DNA of 64,000 nt, taken from Hygrocybe punicea. Taxonomy: Eukaryota; Basidiomycota; Agaricomycetes; Agaricales; Hygrophoraceae. The notes beneath the pieces are model-generated. The model saw nothing but the letters and a program-made list of their open reading frames with translations. It had not been told where the DNA came from and ran no database searches. Shown here in pieces: positions 11,891-23,325 of this stretch; position 1 is the stretch's first letter; each line of letters opens with the position of its first letter. The DNA lies in NCBI GenBank assembly GCA_963556145.1, contig OY744461.1, forward strand, positions 4,960,001-5,024,000, written 5' to 3'. A program made the position numbers and the translations under genes.

Positions 11891-13698
11891 TCATGGGATC
11901 TGCAACATCTGCCTCATATCCTGAAGCTCAGGACATTCACTAACACCAGGGCACCCATGGAGGGTGGCATGAGAGAAATCGAGAACTTGGACTACAACAG
12001 TTTGGGATAAAACTACGTTGTCTGGACGTAAGTCTAGGTGACTTACTCCAGCCTGATGGAGGGATAGTATAGCTGCCCACAGATCATACCTAGGAACATA
12101 GCATAAATGAAATGGCTTGCAGAGGATGTGAACGATGTACTGCTGGGCACGTGAAAGCATAGAGAATGAGCTCAACAATTTACCTGCATCATGCATCAGG
12201 AGCACTTGAAAACCCCTCCCCACATACAGACTGTAGAAAGCTGGTATCACAGTGCCCTGAAGCGCTGCGAGCACTGCATAGATTTTGGCTTTGTGACGCA
12301 GCCATGCTTGGGATTGGGTGTCAATGGCAACTTTTCCGACGACGTTGTCAGCACAGTGGTGATCAAACCACCCTCGAAATACATTCCCCACTGATCCTCT
12401 GTCCAGAAACGTAGTCAGAAGAAGTTCACAGTATGACGGGGGTGAAATTGCATCAGTCGGAGATTTGGAGCGTTTCAGGCGTGTTTGAATGGACTTGTGG
12501 AAGATCGCTACCGATGACAGGAGTGCTATTAAGGAGTGGAAAGTAAAGGACTGGCATTCTGGATCAACCACTTCCATGCGCCTCAACTCGTACGTGACTA
12601 CTTCGCAGTGATCGAGATCGAAAGTCAGACATAAAGTGTCCGCCTATAAACTGGAGTCTCTCATCTGAAAACTCAGAGACGCAACTGCAACTCACCTGTG
12701 AGGGTAAAGTGAGACTGGAAAAAAAGGTTGAAAGGGTGTCACCACGGGGAGCCGGGTTGACGTTGGAATGTTGCGTTGCCTGACGAGTACGACCTAATGG
12801 CTTAACTAATTTAACCATGGGAAGATGAATATCTGGGGGGGTGTCCATGATCGTACCGCCAGTCCATAAAAGGCAGAAAACGATTAACGGCATAAAGGGC
12901 GTCGTTGAGTCAAGGAGGTGAAGAATGTCTGAGCATAGGAGGCCATGCAGTGGCAAGCCAGGGACAGGGCAAAGTGAGAAGAGCATGTACCTATCTCCTC
13001 CGAAGAGGAGTGCATAGGGGATGGTAGTGGGACCTGACAGCATAGCTATTCCCATCTATCAGAGGTGATGATGAGTGGGGGGATTACCGCTAAGATTCAG
13101 TGCCCACCTTAAAGATTATGGATCTGTGCCCTGTCTCACTAGGGCTCAGCTCCAAAACCGCTCTATTTCTGCCCAGACGTAAGATACCCTCTGCGTGATG
13201 TGTGAACACTGTCCAGCTCTTGAACTCCACATGTAGCTGTGGATCAGCGTCACGGTGTGGCCGGTATGTTCCATCCGGGATCTGATTGAAAGCGGCAATT
13301 CTAGTAGTAGGCTTGGGCTGGGTGGGATTTGCGTCAACCTCCTCTACTGCACAACATATGGGGTTAAAGGCACGCTGGAAAAGGAGGCTAGATGACGATT
13401 CGTGGTCTAGGAGGTAATTCCGGAGGGACCTCTCCAGGCCGGCAATTGCTTGAACCAGTACAGTGGAGGGGGCTAGATGTCGGCCTGGGGCACTTTGAAG
13501 GTAGGCACGCAATGAAGCCAGCATACGATTCGGTAAAGAATGATCATGGACCATGAAAGCCGGTCGTCCTTCCTGATTTGGGGGTGGTATGCTGATGTTG
13601 TATGGGGCGGTGGATGTCGATGTCGAGATCTTGGTGAATTGATGGTCTGAGGGTAGTGGAAAGATCATGCTAGGGACGTATGTCTCCAACGTAGCCAT
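11891..13698 (-). CDS. protein kinase-like gene
   Basis: Three exons (13698-13108, 13055-12696, 12643-11891) join in phase with GT-AG introns of about 52 nt and give 567 residues without a stop. The N-terminal 320 residues are not recognised. The C-terminal third has kinase features: a Gly-rich segment (LDRGSVGNVFRG), a candidate ATP lysine in VVGKVAID, the catalytic-loop motif HLDLRPDNVV, and LDFSHA in the position of DFG. The Phe-Ser in place of Phe-Gly and the short lobes fit the divergent kinase-like families common in basidiomycetes, so activity is uncertain. It is divergent from the TET/JBP gene, with only 226 bp between start codons, and lies inside the candidate Plavaka unit, so it may be cargo. 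Confidence 0.7.
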
Positions 13699-13845
13699 CC
13701 CTCTTGCTATGGAGATACATAGGTAAGTTTGCAATGCGCCCAAGCTTTTTGCTTTGGTTCTTACCTACTGGTGTTCCCCTCCTTATACTTGCTTTGATGA
13801 AGGGACATTCAGTTAGGTACCAGTAGCGTGGCCAAAGATTCACGT

Positions 13846-13903
13846 GGTGTCCCAAAAAGGTGCACATTTTTTCGCTGTAAAAGGTGCACCTTTTTGGGAC
13901 ACC
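13846..13903. promoter_or_regulatory. perfect 20-bp-arm hairpin in the divergent intergenic region
   Basis: The sequence ggtgtcccaaaaaggtgcac (13846-13865) is followed after 18 nt by its exact reverse complement (13884-13903). It sits between the divergent starts of the kinase-like and TET/JBP genes, 21 bp before the latter's first ATG. It could be a bidirectional regulatory palindrome, a transcribed hairpin or a tiny transposon footprint; the sequence alone does not decide. Confidence 0.75.
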
Positions 13904-14060
13904 TTGCTGCAGCATGTACTTACTATGGACATTTCTCCAATGGAGCTCATGGACCTGCTTCATTTCTTCCGTGAACGCACTGACAGTCTTCCACCAGGAA
14001 TATTTGCAATATACCAGAAACTGGAATCGTTATATTCACCAATGTTTCCGACGTACGCTA

Positions 14061-17000
14061 TAGTGTTGCCGAAGTTCGGTTCGGTTCAAGCTTTTCTCAA
14101 ACCGGAACTGGAACCGGATGGAACCGTTTATCCAGGTTCGGTTTGGCGTTCAGACGGTTTGAACCCGGTTTCATAGCATCAGCATGGCTACATAACAGCT
14201 CGCTACAATATCATTAGTCTGTCCCCATGCTTTCAAGTGACACCAATGCCTCCAATGCCTCCACCTCACCAGCAGAAGAGATGATTCCAGCCTTGTACCC
14301 ACCTTTCAAAATCTGCACTGCTTCAAACATACGAGGCGAGATTCGGTTACGAATGTCCGTTCCAATGTGGCGCATGCTCGAAAACAGCCGCTCTGATCCT
14401 ACAGAGGACCCCGGTATCGCAAGGTAGTCCCGGGCTATACGTGCGAGTGTAGGGAATTGAACTTGGTGATCTCTCCACCAATGGAGAATGTTGCCGTACG
14501 CTAGAACAAGGGGACTCTGGAGATAATCTTGCAATTCTCGTCGGGGATCTGCTGAGGCACGCTCAGCTTGAACCCGCTGGTGGACTGCATTCCGCATCCA
14601 CGCTGCACTGTACCCCATATCATCCGGTGCACTTGCTTCCTGTAAACTATCATCAAGAGGAGGGGGAGGAGCAGTAACACAGTAGCGATCGAATACTTTG
14701 TTGAGAATCTCAGTGCCACGTTCAATATACTCGTCATCCCAATGGACCTTGAAGTATTCCATCTTGATTCCCGGATCAAGGACAAGAGAGAGAAAATAGA
14801 TATTTGTGTCGTCTGTGTGGTTGTACCACTTCCGGAGGTTTTTGAGACCATGTTGGAGGCCATGAGCGACAGGTGCATACTTTGGAAGCTTTGCCATCGT
14901 CTCCCATTTCTCTTGCATGAATTCGAGGGCAGGAAGGGCACGGAGCATGGTGGGGCGAGTAGCAGAGGAGAAGACTTGGCATGCAGTAGCTGGCTCTTTA
15001 AGGCAGTCGCGGATGAGTTCTAAAAGCTCCCATTCACCAGGCGTCATCATGAACATCCCATAACTTTTCCCACCAGTGAGCTTGGGCACTTGATCAGAAC
15101 TGTCTGCAAGCAATGCGAATTTGATACAAGCCGCCTTCACTTCATGAAGACGGGTTATGAGGTCATAGAGTGATGCCCATCGAGTGCGAACCCACTTGAT
15201 GAGTTCAAGGTTGTTAACGTTCTCCTCAATACATAACTTTAGGAAATATGCACGCGCTTGTGGAGATGCTCGGACTTGGTTGATAAAAGCGAGCGCCTTG
15301 CCAAGGACATCCTTCGGGTCGAATTCCATGTCAAGTTCTTCGGCATCAAGGTCCTCCAGAGTTAAAATCTCATCCGTGATGCCTTCAAGATCAATGCAAC
15401 CGAAGTCGTCGTCATCGTCATCGTCGTCGTCGTGATCATGGTCACCGGGATTGTTATTGCTGCTGCGTTTCTTCGCAGCCTTCTTCGCTAATACACGTTT
15501 GATGAGATGAATGGGGGTAGGTGCGACAGCCTCGATGAATGCTCGCATTGAGCAGTGGATTGAGTGCTCCATGCAACGACCGCGCCGCTCTTTTGCTACC
15601 CACTTCGTAGCGAAAGGGTCAATTTCATCAGCGACTTCCTGTATCGCGCAGTCGTTCACAGAGGCATTGTCTGCAATGCCCCACCCAAGCTTGAGGAAAC
15701 ACATTAGTTTACCACGACACAGCACTCAGTAGTTTACACACCTTGTCGGACTTCAGAATCCCATATTCACGAAAAGTGTCCTTCAACAAGGCACCAGTAT
15801 TTGCACCGGTATGAGAGCCTTGGATCTGCATAAATCCGATAGGTTGCTCATGGAGGACCCATTGCTTGTCAATCCAATGACCTGTGATGGCAAGAAAGGG
15901 GTCTGAGGCCTTCGATGTGCCGGTATCGAAGGTAAAAGAGATTGCACTATCGAGCTCCTTGAATTGTTCGTGGAGAAGACCCTTCACTCGGATTGACTTC
16001 GTGTAGATCTCCTCAGTGACGAGCGTGCGGTGAGGAATATCACGAGGACTCATAGAGGGATGTTGGTAGAGCAGGAGGTTGCGGAAAGCGGGCTTCTCAA
16101 CGAGTTGGAAAGCCTGATCGTCTGACAGAACGAGTTCACAGATGTGAGAAAGGAGGCCTTCTCGTGACCACGCAGGGACTTTTGGTGTTGACACTACGAA
16201 TGTATCCAGAGAACTTTGGACACTGCTCGTCTCGTCAGTGTTCCTCAGAGGCGCGCAACGATGGTTTGGCGGGATTCCGTTCTTTTCGCATAACGTACGA
16301 TACTTCGTGTAGTGTTTCCCACCTTCTCGCGAAATGTGCATGCGAAGCGTGGTGACACTACTGGATGCGCTGAACATGGCACTGCGCTGTTATGAGCATC
16401 GTTCCGTTGGATACTGAACGAGACAGATACTTACGGACAAAGTTTACAAGAATACTTCTTCACAGTTTTGTTGTCAACTTCGAAGAATGTCTTGAACATG
16501 AGGTTGACGTCTGCCCATCGGGTATCCTTCTTTCGCACATGAGGCTTCCGTTTCTATGAACATAGTTAGATATAATGTACTACACAGAGATTAAAATACA
16601 TACCGAGTGGTCTTGCGCGGACATGCTGTCAAGCTCAACCAAACGCTTCCTGGCGGTCTGCTCTTCCTCGTCCTCAACTTCATCCCCATTTACATCTTTG
16701 TCTTTGTCTTTGTCTTTGTCTTTGTCTTTGTCCCCGTCATCTTCCCCGTCTTTGTCCCCGTTCTCATCTTTGTCCTCGCTATCGTCATCATTGTCCTCGC
16801 TCTCAACTACCTTCTTGCGACCAGAAACCAACTTGGACTTCTTGGCGGCAGTAGCACTGGGAATCGCTTCGTCCGCTTTCCTTTTAGACATTCGCGTACT
16901 ATGTCGTACACCAGCGATGGTGCATGCAGGACGACGTCCTCCATTGCGAAGTTGGGAAAGCCGAGGATGGGCAAGGGAGGATTTCACGCTGGAGCTGGAT

Positions 17001-17327
17001 GTAGCTTTGGCCATTGCAGAGTCGATTGTTTCGGTATCGGCCTCGTTGTGGTACCAATCAAAGTCGTCAGGCAGGGCAGGCATAGTGAAAAAAATAAGAT
17101 ATAAACAAAGATAAATAGATGAAATGAGCCACGCGCCCATCCAAGTAACTAAGCGGTTCGCGTTCAAACGCGGTTCAAAATGGTTTAAACCGATAATAAT
17201 TTTGAAAACCGGGAACCGAACCTGCAGTTCGGTTCGCCCATATGCCTGAACCAAACGCAAAATTTCAGTTCAGTTCGCGGTTCAAACCAGGTTCGGATCG
17301 GTTCCGAACCGAACTTTGGCAACACTA
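14061..17327 (-). mobile_element. autonomous hAT transposon, complete, 8-bp TSD
   Basis: The ends are tagtgttgccgaagttcgg... and, inverted, tagtgttgccaaagttcgg...; they match for 24 bp with one difference. The host octamer gtacgcta occurs immediately outside both ends (14053-14060 and 17328-17335), the 8-bp duplication expected of hAT. Subterminal regions are rich in ggttcgg/gaaccgg motifs, possible transposase binding sites. The element interrupts a coding exon of the TET/JBP gene. Near-identical ends, a perfect TSD and an intact gene suggest recent insertion. Confidence 0.95.
14214..17083 (-). CDS. hAT-family transposase with BED-type zinc finger
   Basis: Four exons (17083-16604, 16553-16435, 16381-15742, 15689-14214) join in phase and give about 904 residues with no stop. 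The N-terminus is basic, then highly acidic with a DKDKDK tract encoded by a tctttg microsatellite near 16,697-16,731. Exons 2-3 form a BED zinc finger (YSKCKLCP-like Cys pair in KKYSCKLCP, then LRMHISREGGKHY). The core includes ITGHWIDKQWVLHEQPIGF, GWGIADNASVND, the RW motif VRTRWASLYDL and the C-terminal dimerisation block SSVGSERLFSSMRHIGTDIR. An acidic run lies near residues 480-500. It should catalyse excision and insertion of this element and possibly of the three other elements here with the same end. Confidence 0.93.
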
Positions 17328-18958
17328 GTACGCTACTCCTTTAGTCGCCGATCAACCTGAAACCCTGCCGCACTTTTCTGTTGCTGCCGTGGCAGATAGG
17401 CCCTGTCTCAATATTAACTAGCAGGGATTTGGCCATGGCACTGCTCACATCGTTGCAGATAAGGTGAGAATTTCCATCCCTGGGACATCTGACCATTCAC
17501 ATGTTCAGCTCCACTCCTTCTCACAGACTGCTAACCTCGATATGGATGCGGCTTATTCCGTTGTTGTGAGTGCTTTTGGGTGGAAGTCATTCCTTAGGCA
17601 TCTGATGCTTCCCACATCCAGGTCACCGGAGATGCTAACGCCGAAGCCGTATACGACGCACTGGAAGACTCACCTGCACGGCTACCTGGCTGCTATATCA
17701 ACGTAAACAGTTCAGAGCTACGCCGTTCAAACCGTATCGATAGGCGGAAAGACTCAAATCCTTACAGTGCCACCACAGCATCCGCAGTTAACCGGAACGG
17801 TGAGTGCAACCGAGGGGGTACGAAGCACCGGAAAAAGACCAAGAGCAAAGGGAAGCAGCAAAAGGGTTGGGAGGTCACAGATCAGCCGGTTCACATTTTG
17901 GGAGCTCATGCCTCCGAGACCATCTCCAATCTATCACAAGGTGTGATCAGCAACTTGTCAAACGCATCCACACGGTCCTGGATCCAGTCCATGCCAGCTT
18001 TGGTGGCAGGTTGTGTTTGGGAGGGCGAGAACGCGGCTTTTGTCACGGATTCTCTGCAGTCACTCATCCTTCGATGTAAACGTAGCCTGGAAATGGCTGC
18101 GGGGCTCGAGTTTATTATGATGATTAATATGGTACAGTTAGCTGCGAAAACAGACTAGTGAGTCGCCCTTACTATAGGTGCTTACATATACTCACGAGCT
18201 TCCCAGCGTCATGCGGACGAAAGGGCTTAAGTCTATGGGTAACGTCTTCCATCATTACATCTCAGGAATGGACGGAGGGCCATCTTCATCAACATTTCGC
18301 ACATGGGTAGGCATCGGCACAAAGTTCGCTTCGATTGCAGGCGCAGGTGAGTAGTCCCTCTGCCTATCATCAGACTCTGAAACCGCCACCTCGCAGGATC
18401 TGTCTATTGTCTAATGATTATAGCCGCCAAAAACCAAAGGGCTGCAATTTCCCAGATGAAGTTCGACGAAATTTATGCCATATCAAATGCACTTCGCTGG
18501 CCTGACCCAGGTAAGTAGCAGTGGATCTGCTCCTCTTTCGACTCTTTTCAGGTCTTTCATCAGATAGTGATGCGGGGAAGGATATTTGCCAATGCCTTAT
18601 TCCACTCATCGACTACCTGCACCGTAACATCCCCTTAAGACTTTCCACAATGTTCCCTCATAGTCTGCTAAATGATACCAACGTGATGGGAGACGTCGAT
18701 TGTTCTGACTTGGATATGTCAGATAAATTTTTCGACAGCATCCAAAAGAAGTAAGTGATCAGTTTAACCCCTTGATCAAATAGTGACCTGACCGTGATAG
18801 CTCTTTCATGTCGCTCACGTGGAACCGTGAAATCTGGGCGCAATGCCTAGAGCCTCAGGTGGGGCCGTCGGCTGACCCAGCACCTCTCCATGTAATGAAT
18901 CAGAATTTACTCTTGTCATATGTATTGCGGGGATCGGTTCCTTCCGAACGTCCACCGT

Positions 18959-19115
18959 TGGAGAGGGTCGGAGGCTGCTGAGGGACTCTCCGACGGAGTC
19001 TAGCTGGAAAGCCTGGAAAGACTAGGATAGGAACTGTCTACTACATCAGATCAGCTACTGACTACGACAAACCGTGGGAATCCAGTCACGTGACAGGACA
19101 GGCACAACTACTACA
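18959..19115. repeat. left LTR, 157 bp
   Basis: Starts tggagagggtcggaggctg and ends cacaactactaca; about 98% identical to the right copy by eye. It includes a cagtcacgtgacagg palindrome core. Confidence 0.85.
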
Positions 19116-19619
19116 AGTGCCCCCCCTCTTGTAGCGACGCCCTCGTCGCTAGCCAAACAGGGAAAACAGAAATGAAAGCAGGGGGGAAGAAAAGAGAGGA
19201 AACAGACACAAAACAAACAAAACAAAAACAGAAACCAGTCCAGACAGAAAGCACAACTCTACCTAGGCCTTGTCCAACCCAAAGCTATGAGTGCTCGACT
19301 CAAATCACAAAGGCGGGGGTCATGATCCCAATCGAGGTGCGTTGGATTGGGTGGTTCCAAGCTGGTGGGCATGAGGGGTTGTGTGACGATTGGCTGTCCA
19401 GGACCAATGCCACGTGGATGGCTTCAAGTGATGATGGGACCAGTGGGGGCAGTAAAGAAACATTGAGGGCGTGGGTAGTTGCGCCGTAGAGTGGAAAAAG
19501 GTCGTTGTTTCATGTTGGAACAGAGGGTCGAAATGTCACGGGGTGGGTATGTATTCGGGAACACGGGATGCACAGGGGTCGCGGCGGCGTCATCGGCCCA
19601 GCTGAATCGCGCTGGGGTA

Positions 19620-20042
19620 CATCAGTAAAACCTGATATTACTTAATTTTGTCTTAGGGTGTCTTAGTGCATCTTGATCTTCTTAAATTTTGTAATTAAGA
19701 TGATCAAGAAACTGTACCTACTTGGGCCAAGACAAATTTTCTTAATTTGTCTTAATTGTCTTAGTCGGTCTTGATCCCAATTTTATACTGCTTGTAAACA
19801 GTCCAATTTTCATCACTATCTCTACCTAAAATGTGCAAATTCTACCAAGACAAAGGCTTTTTCAAGCCATCAACTCACATTTCTCCCACCTGAACTTTTT
19901 TTACAATTAAGACAAATTAAGAAAATTTGTCTTGGCCCAAGTAGGTACAGTTTCTTGATCATCTTAATTACAAAATTTAAGAAGATCAAGATGCACTAAG
20001 ACACCCTAAGACAAAATTAAGTAATATCAGGTTTTCCTGATG
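19620..20042. mobile_element. 423-bp MITE with 140-bp terminal inverted repeats
   Basis: The arm 19620-19759 starts catcagtaaaacctgatatt. Its reverse complement occupies 19903-20042 with as few as one mismatch. TA lies directly outside both ends (19618-19619, 20043-20044), a likely 2-bp duplication. The 143-bp centre has no gene. It is nested in the LTR element. Its outer end CATCAG(G/T)AAAA closely resembles the end of the candidate Plavaka element. Confidence 0.9.
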
Positions 20043-20287
20043 TAGATGCAGGTGGGGGTGTATTCACAGGGGTGGGCTCAGACGTCGAAACGGGGCCGTT
20101 CGCGTACTCTCGTTGGTCTGCCTCGTCCCGGCTGGCGCACTCGTTCGTCGTCGGTGCGTCCCTGCCCATCTCCTCTGTCCCCGTCGTATCCGTCTCCTCG
20201 TTCCCCGCTGTAGTAGGAGGTCACGTGATAGGATCCCACGGTTCGTAGGACTACTTAGTAGAGATCACACTGTAGTAGAGACTCAGC

Positions 20288-21358
20288 TTATCCCACCATG
20301 ATGCACCCATGACACCCTGAGTGGGCACCCCCTGCCCACTCCACCGCGCCATCTCCCATTCTCCCATTCCTCTCATCCTCCTTCGTCGTCTCGAACCTCG
20401 CGTACGCGTCAGCTCGTGTTTCCACGCCGTTGAGCCTTGGCGTTCGTGGTTGCGGCATCTGGATGGCGGCGTTGTGACCCTGGACTGGCGTGGGTGCGTG
20501 TGGGTACAGACCTGGGGGAAAAACGGGGTCTGGGGCGCGTCTGGGCGCGTTTTGTTGCATGGGCACGGGATTTTGGGCCTGTGGGGGCGTAAACTGGTTG
20601 GGTACTGGCGCCGGCGCGTTGGAATTGCGGTCGGACGCATGTACGGATGCGGTCTTCGGTGGGGCTGGTGGATCTGGGGTTGATGCGGGTGTGTGGCGCG
20701 TTGGGGTGTGCCGGGGCACGTTTTCACGCGAGGACGGGGCTGTTTGGGTGCTCGACGATGACGTGGCGCGATCTGGCGTGATCGTCGTCGTTTCTGATGT
20801 GCTTGGGTCTGGTGGGGGCTCGTTTGTCTGCACTGACGTGGACGTGCAGGTGGGTGGGGCCGTTTGGCTTGACGCGGAGGTGGTGGTAGGTGATTGATGC
20901 GGGGTTGCCACGGAAATGGTGGCTGGCGTCGTTGTTTGGGTTGACACGGACGCGTGTGCATGTGGGGTGGCCTGTGTGGGCGCGGATGCATTGCTGGGTG
21001 CCATTGGGGTCAATATTAGTGACGGCGTTTGTGCTGATGCGGATATGAAGGTGTGCGGCTCCGTTTGGGCTGACGTAGAAGCCCTTGTTGGCGTCATATC
21101 CGTCTGCGCTAATACTGAGGTGGTGGTGCGCGGTTTTGTTTGCGTTGACGTGGACGCGTGGGTACGCGGCTCTGTTTGGGACGCTTTTTCTGGCGTTGTG
21201 TCTGTTTGGACTGACATGGAGGTGCTGGTAGGTGATGCGGAACACTCCCAGCGAGCGCGTTCTTCGGCAATGCCTTGTGCGATTTCTTCCTGGAATCCCT
21301 CGGCTCTGCCTTTTTCTAAGCACGAATGCACTAACTTTTCAACATCATTGATACGCAT
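20288..21358 (-). CDS. Thr/Ser/Pro-rich repeat protein inside the LTR element
   Basis: One uninterrupted frame of 356 codons from ATG 21358. The first 40 residues (DVEKLVHSCLEKGRAEGFQE) look helical. They are followed by about 200 residues of degenerate repeats of the type (S/A)xQTE or STQTxP, then a Pro/Asn-rich tail. I recall similar STQTE-repeat proteins in other agaricomycetes but know no function. It could be a captured host gene carried by the non-autonomous element. The repeats make random open reading possible, but the ATG, the ordered N-terminus and the absence of stops favour a real gene. Two overlapping frames are also open because of the biased composition and are not annotated. 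Confidence 0.5.
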   Translation of the reverse strand: MRINDVEKLVHSCLEKGRAEGFQEEIAQGIAEERARWECSASPTSTSMSVQTDTTPEKASQTEPRTHASTSTQTKPRTTTSVLAQTDMTPTRASTSAQTEPHTFISASAQTPSLILTPMAPSNASAPTQATPHAHASVSTQTTTPATISVATPHQSPTTTSASSQTAPPTCTSTSVQTNEPPPDPSTSETTTITPDRATSSSSTQTAPSSRENVPRHTPTRHTPASTPDPPAPPKTASVHASDRNSNAPAPVPNQFTPPQAQNPVPMQQNAPRRAPDPVFPPGLYPHAPTPVQGHNAAIQMPQPRTPRLNGVETRADAYARFETTKEDERNGRMGDGAVEWAGGAHSGCHGCIMVG

Positions 21359-21719
21359 AATTGCGCCGTCCTTGAGGTCGGGGCACGTAGTAGCAGGTGT
21401 AGACTCATCTCAAGCTGTAGTAACCGAAGCCTTTTTTTGGAATTTCTTTTTGTTGTTCGTCATAATGAAATGGATAGCAAAACGTTCGGAAAAGGGCCTG
21501 GTGCTCGAAAAAAAAAGTGCTCGGTGCTTGGGGAAGGTTCTCGGTTCTCGAAGTTCTTGGTTCTTGGTTCTCAAAGTTCTCGGTTCTCGGTTCTCGGTAC
21601 TCTGTGCTCGAAAAGTTTCTTGGGGCTCAAAAGGTGCTGAAAAGTGTTGGAAAAGACAGAAAAGCTGGGAGATCAGAAAGACTGGCTGGCAGGGTTCGAA
21701 GCCGCTCTCATCACCACGT

Positions 21720-21876
21720 TGGAGAGGGTCAGAGGCTGCTGAGGGACTCTCCGACGGAGTCTAGCTGGAAAGCCCAGAAAGACTAGGATAGGAACTGTCT
21801 ACTACATCAGATCAGCTACTGACTACGACAAACCGTGGGAATCCAGTCACGTGACAGGACAGGCACAACTACTACA
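21720..21876. repeat. right LTR, 157 bp
   Basis: Direct repeat of 18959-19115. It is followed by ccgt, the target sequence that also precedes the left LTR. Confidence 0.85.
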
Positions 21877-23325
21877 CCGTCACCCTTCTCTGATTCTGAC
21901 AGTGACGACCCGAACCCTCAAAATCCACTCAACAGTGACTCTGACAACTTGCAGGCACCTCTGCTGATGGATGAGTTTCATTTTCCAGACGACAGGGCGC
22001 CCAACTACGCGGTCCTGAACACACACTTCAATCAACAAGCTAGACAGAACTTAGCGGTTCTCTACCCCAGGGAAAAGGGTGCTAGGAAACTTTATATGGA
22101 TGAGCAAAGAAGCTATGCTGCTGCAGCCCAGGTTCCCCAGGATAGTGCTGATTTTGCATGTATGGTAAGGCTTTGAAGTCATCACAAAGTACTGGAATTG
22201 ATTGTACCATTAGATGTCTGAGCTATACGACGACAACGGGGTGAAGGGAGCCAATAACTATGTTTTGATGGATGAAAAGATATTTGAGGGGTCAGCTTAG
22301 CCTTTCTTTCCATGTTATCACTTGCTGATGTCTACCTGCTGACAGTAAGGAAGTTCGTATCAACGGCTCAGACAGTTCACTTGATGTGTTTGTCTGGGGT
22401 GATATGCCCCAGGACATGCGTACGTCATTGGAACGTAACGTTCGGAATGCCTTGCTTGTCGAGATTGGCCCTTCCCTGGTTCACGTGGATAGTTCCGCTG
22501 CTTCACTTGGGTTTAAGTTTCCCTCCATTCATCTAGACATGTACATTCGCAACGGCCCATGCGTAGGTGAACCATGTGTGGACAATTACTAATCTTACTG
22601 ATGCCTTTGAATAGGGCAATGGTGCACCGTCTGACATGCACCCTTACCTGCTACATCGCAAAGGGGCCTCTAAGACGAATTACTATCAACTCATTCCTAG
22701 AGTCTCTAAGGAGCTCATGGAACATACTAGAGAATATACCAACCTTTGCAATTCCTTCAAAGAGTTTTTTGGTGGGTAGAAGAGAAGGTTAATTTCATTG
22801 TCACTTTATTTTCCTGCTCTGGGAGTACTCATGTGATCCTATTAGCTGACTGGACAACTTCCTGAAATTTATGAAGATCTTTCCATGTTTGTGGACGTGC
22901 TTCCTGGCAAGGAAGCTTCTCCCTCTCATCCATTCAGCGGTTTCGTCCTTAACATCAATGCTATCACACACTGTCACAGGGACGTGAAGGATCGCCATGT
23001 CTGTCTGGTTTTGGTTATAGGAGATCATGTAGGTGGTGAGCTTTGTTTACAGGAACTGGGTTTGGTGGTGCGCTTGCGTAACGGCGACGTTGTGGTCTTT
23101 CCCTCTGGTAAAATCACTCACTTCAATCTCCACTATCAGGGTGTCAGGGCATCTATAGTTCTACATTCAGACAACGCAGGGCAGAGTCGGGTAGATAATC
23201 GTAATCATTGGATGGGACACGATTACATGTATTGATAATTTTATTTACGCCAATTGACTTTTTATTTGTTTGTCCTTGGTGTGTTTAGGTTGACTTTCGG
23301 TTGACTTTCCAACTTTCATTACCTC

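Larger units (their letters stand above)
18959..21876. mobile_element. non-autonomous LTR retrotransposon-like element
   Basis: Two 157-bp direct repeats (18959-19115 and 21720-21876) start TGGAGAGGG and end CTACTACA, with three differences, bounding 2918 bp. The target sequence (a)ccgt lies at 18954-18958 and 21876/21877-21880; whether the duplication is 4 or 5 bp depends on where the shared a is assigned. The interior has no Gag, protease, RT, RNase H or integrase, so mobility would depend on another element. It contains a MITE and one long minus-strand ORF. The element lies in an exon of the TET/JBP gene. Confidence 0.8.
13925..23235 (+). pseudogene. TET/JBP-family 2-oxoglutarate/Fe(II) dioxygenase gene split by two transposons
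   Basis: Coding begins near ATG 13925, is cut at 14060 by the hAT element, resumes at 17336, is cut again near 18958 by the LTR element, resumes at about 21877 and ends at TGA 23233-23235. At both insertion sites the frame continues across when the element and one target copy are ignored. The C-terminal exon (22848-23235) holds the catalytic core: FSGFVLNINAITHCHRD with the HxD iron pair, GGELCLQELGL, FPSGKITHFNLHY with the distal His, and VRASIV with the 2OG-binding Arg. TET/JBP enzymes oxidise 5-methylcytosine or thymine in DNA. Upstream exons carry a helical region (AAGLEFIMMINMVQLAAKTD) and an acidic linker. An in-frame TAG at 17419-17421 and two exon junctions (near 18,159 and 22,767) that I could not bring into phase suggest further decay. 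As it stands the full protein cannot be made. Confidence 0.82.

Noticed and set aside
16575..17114. Plus-strand frames with long Ser/Leu and Phe/Val repeats
   Set aside because: Antisense shadows of the DKDKDK tract in the hAT transposase.
20321..21764. Plus-strand frames opposite the STQTE ORF
   Set aside because: Antisense shadow; Val/Gly/Asp-rich with no start context or family match.
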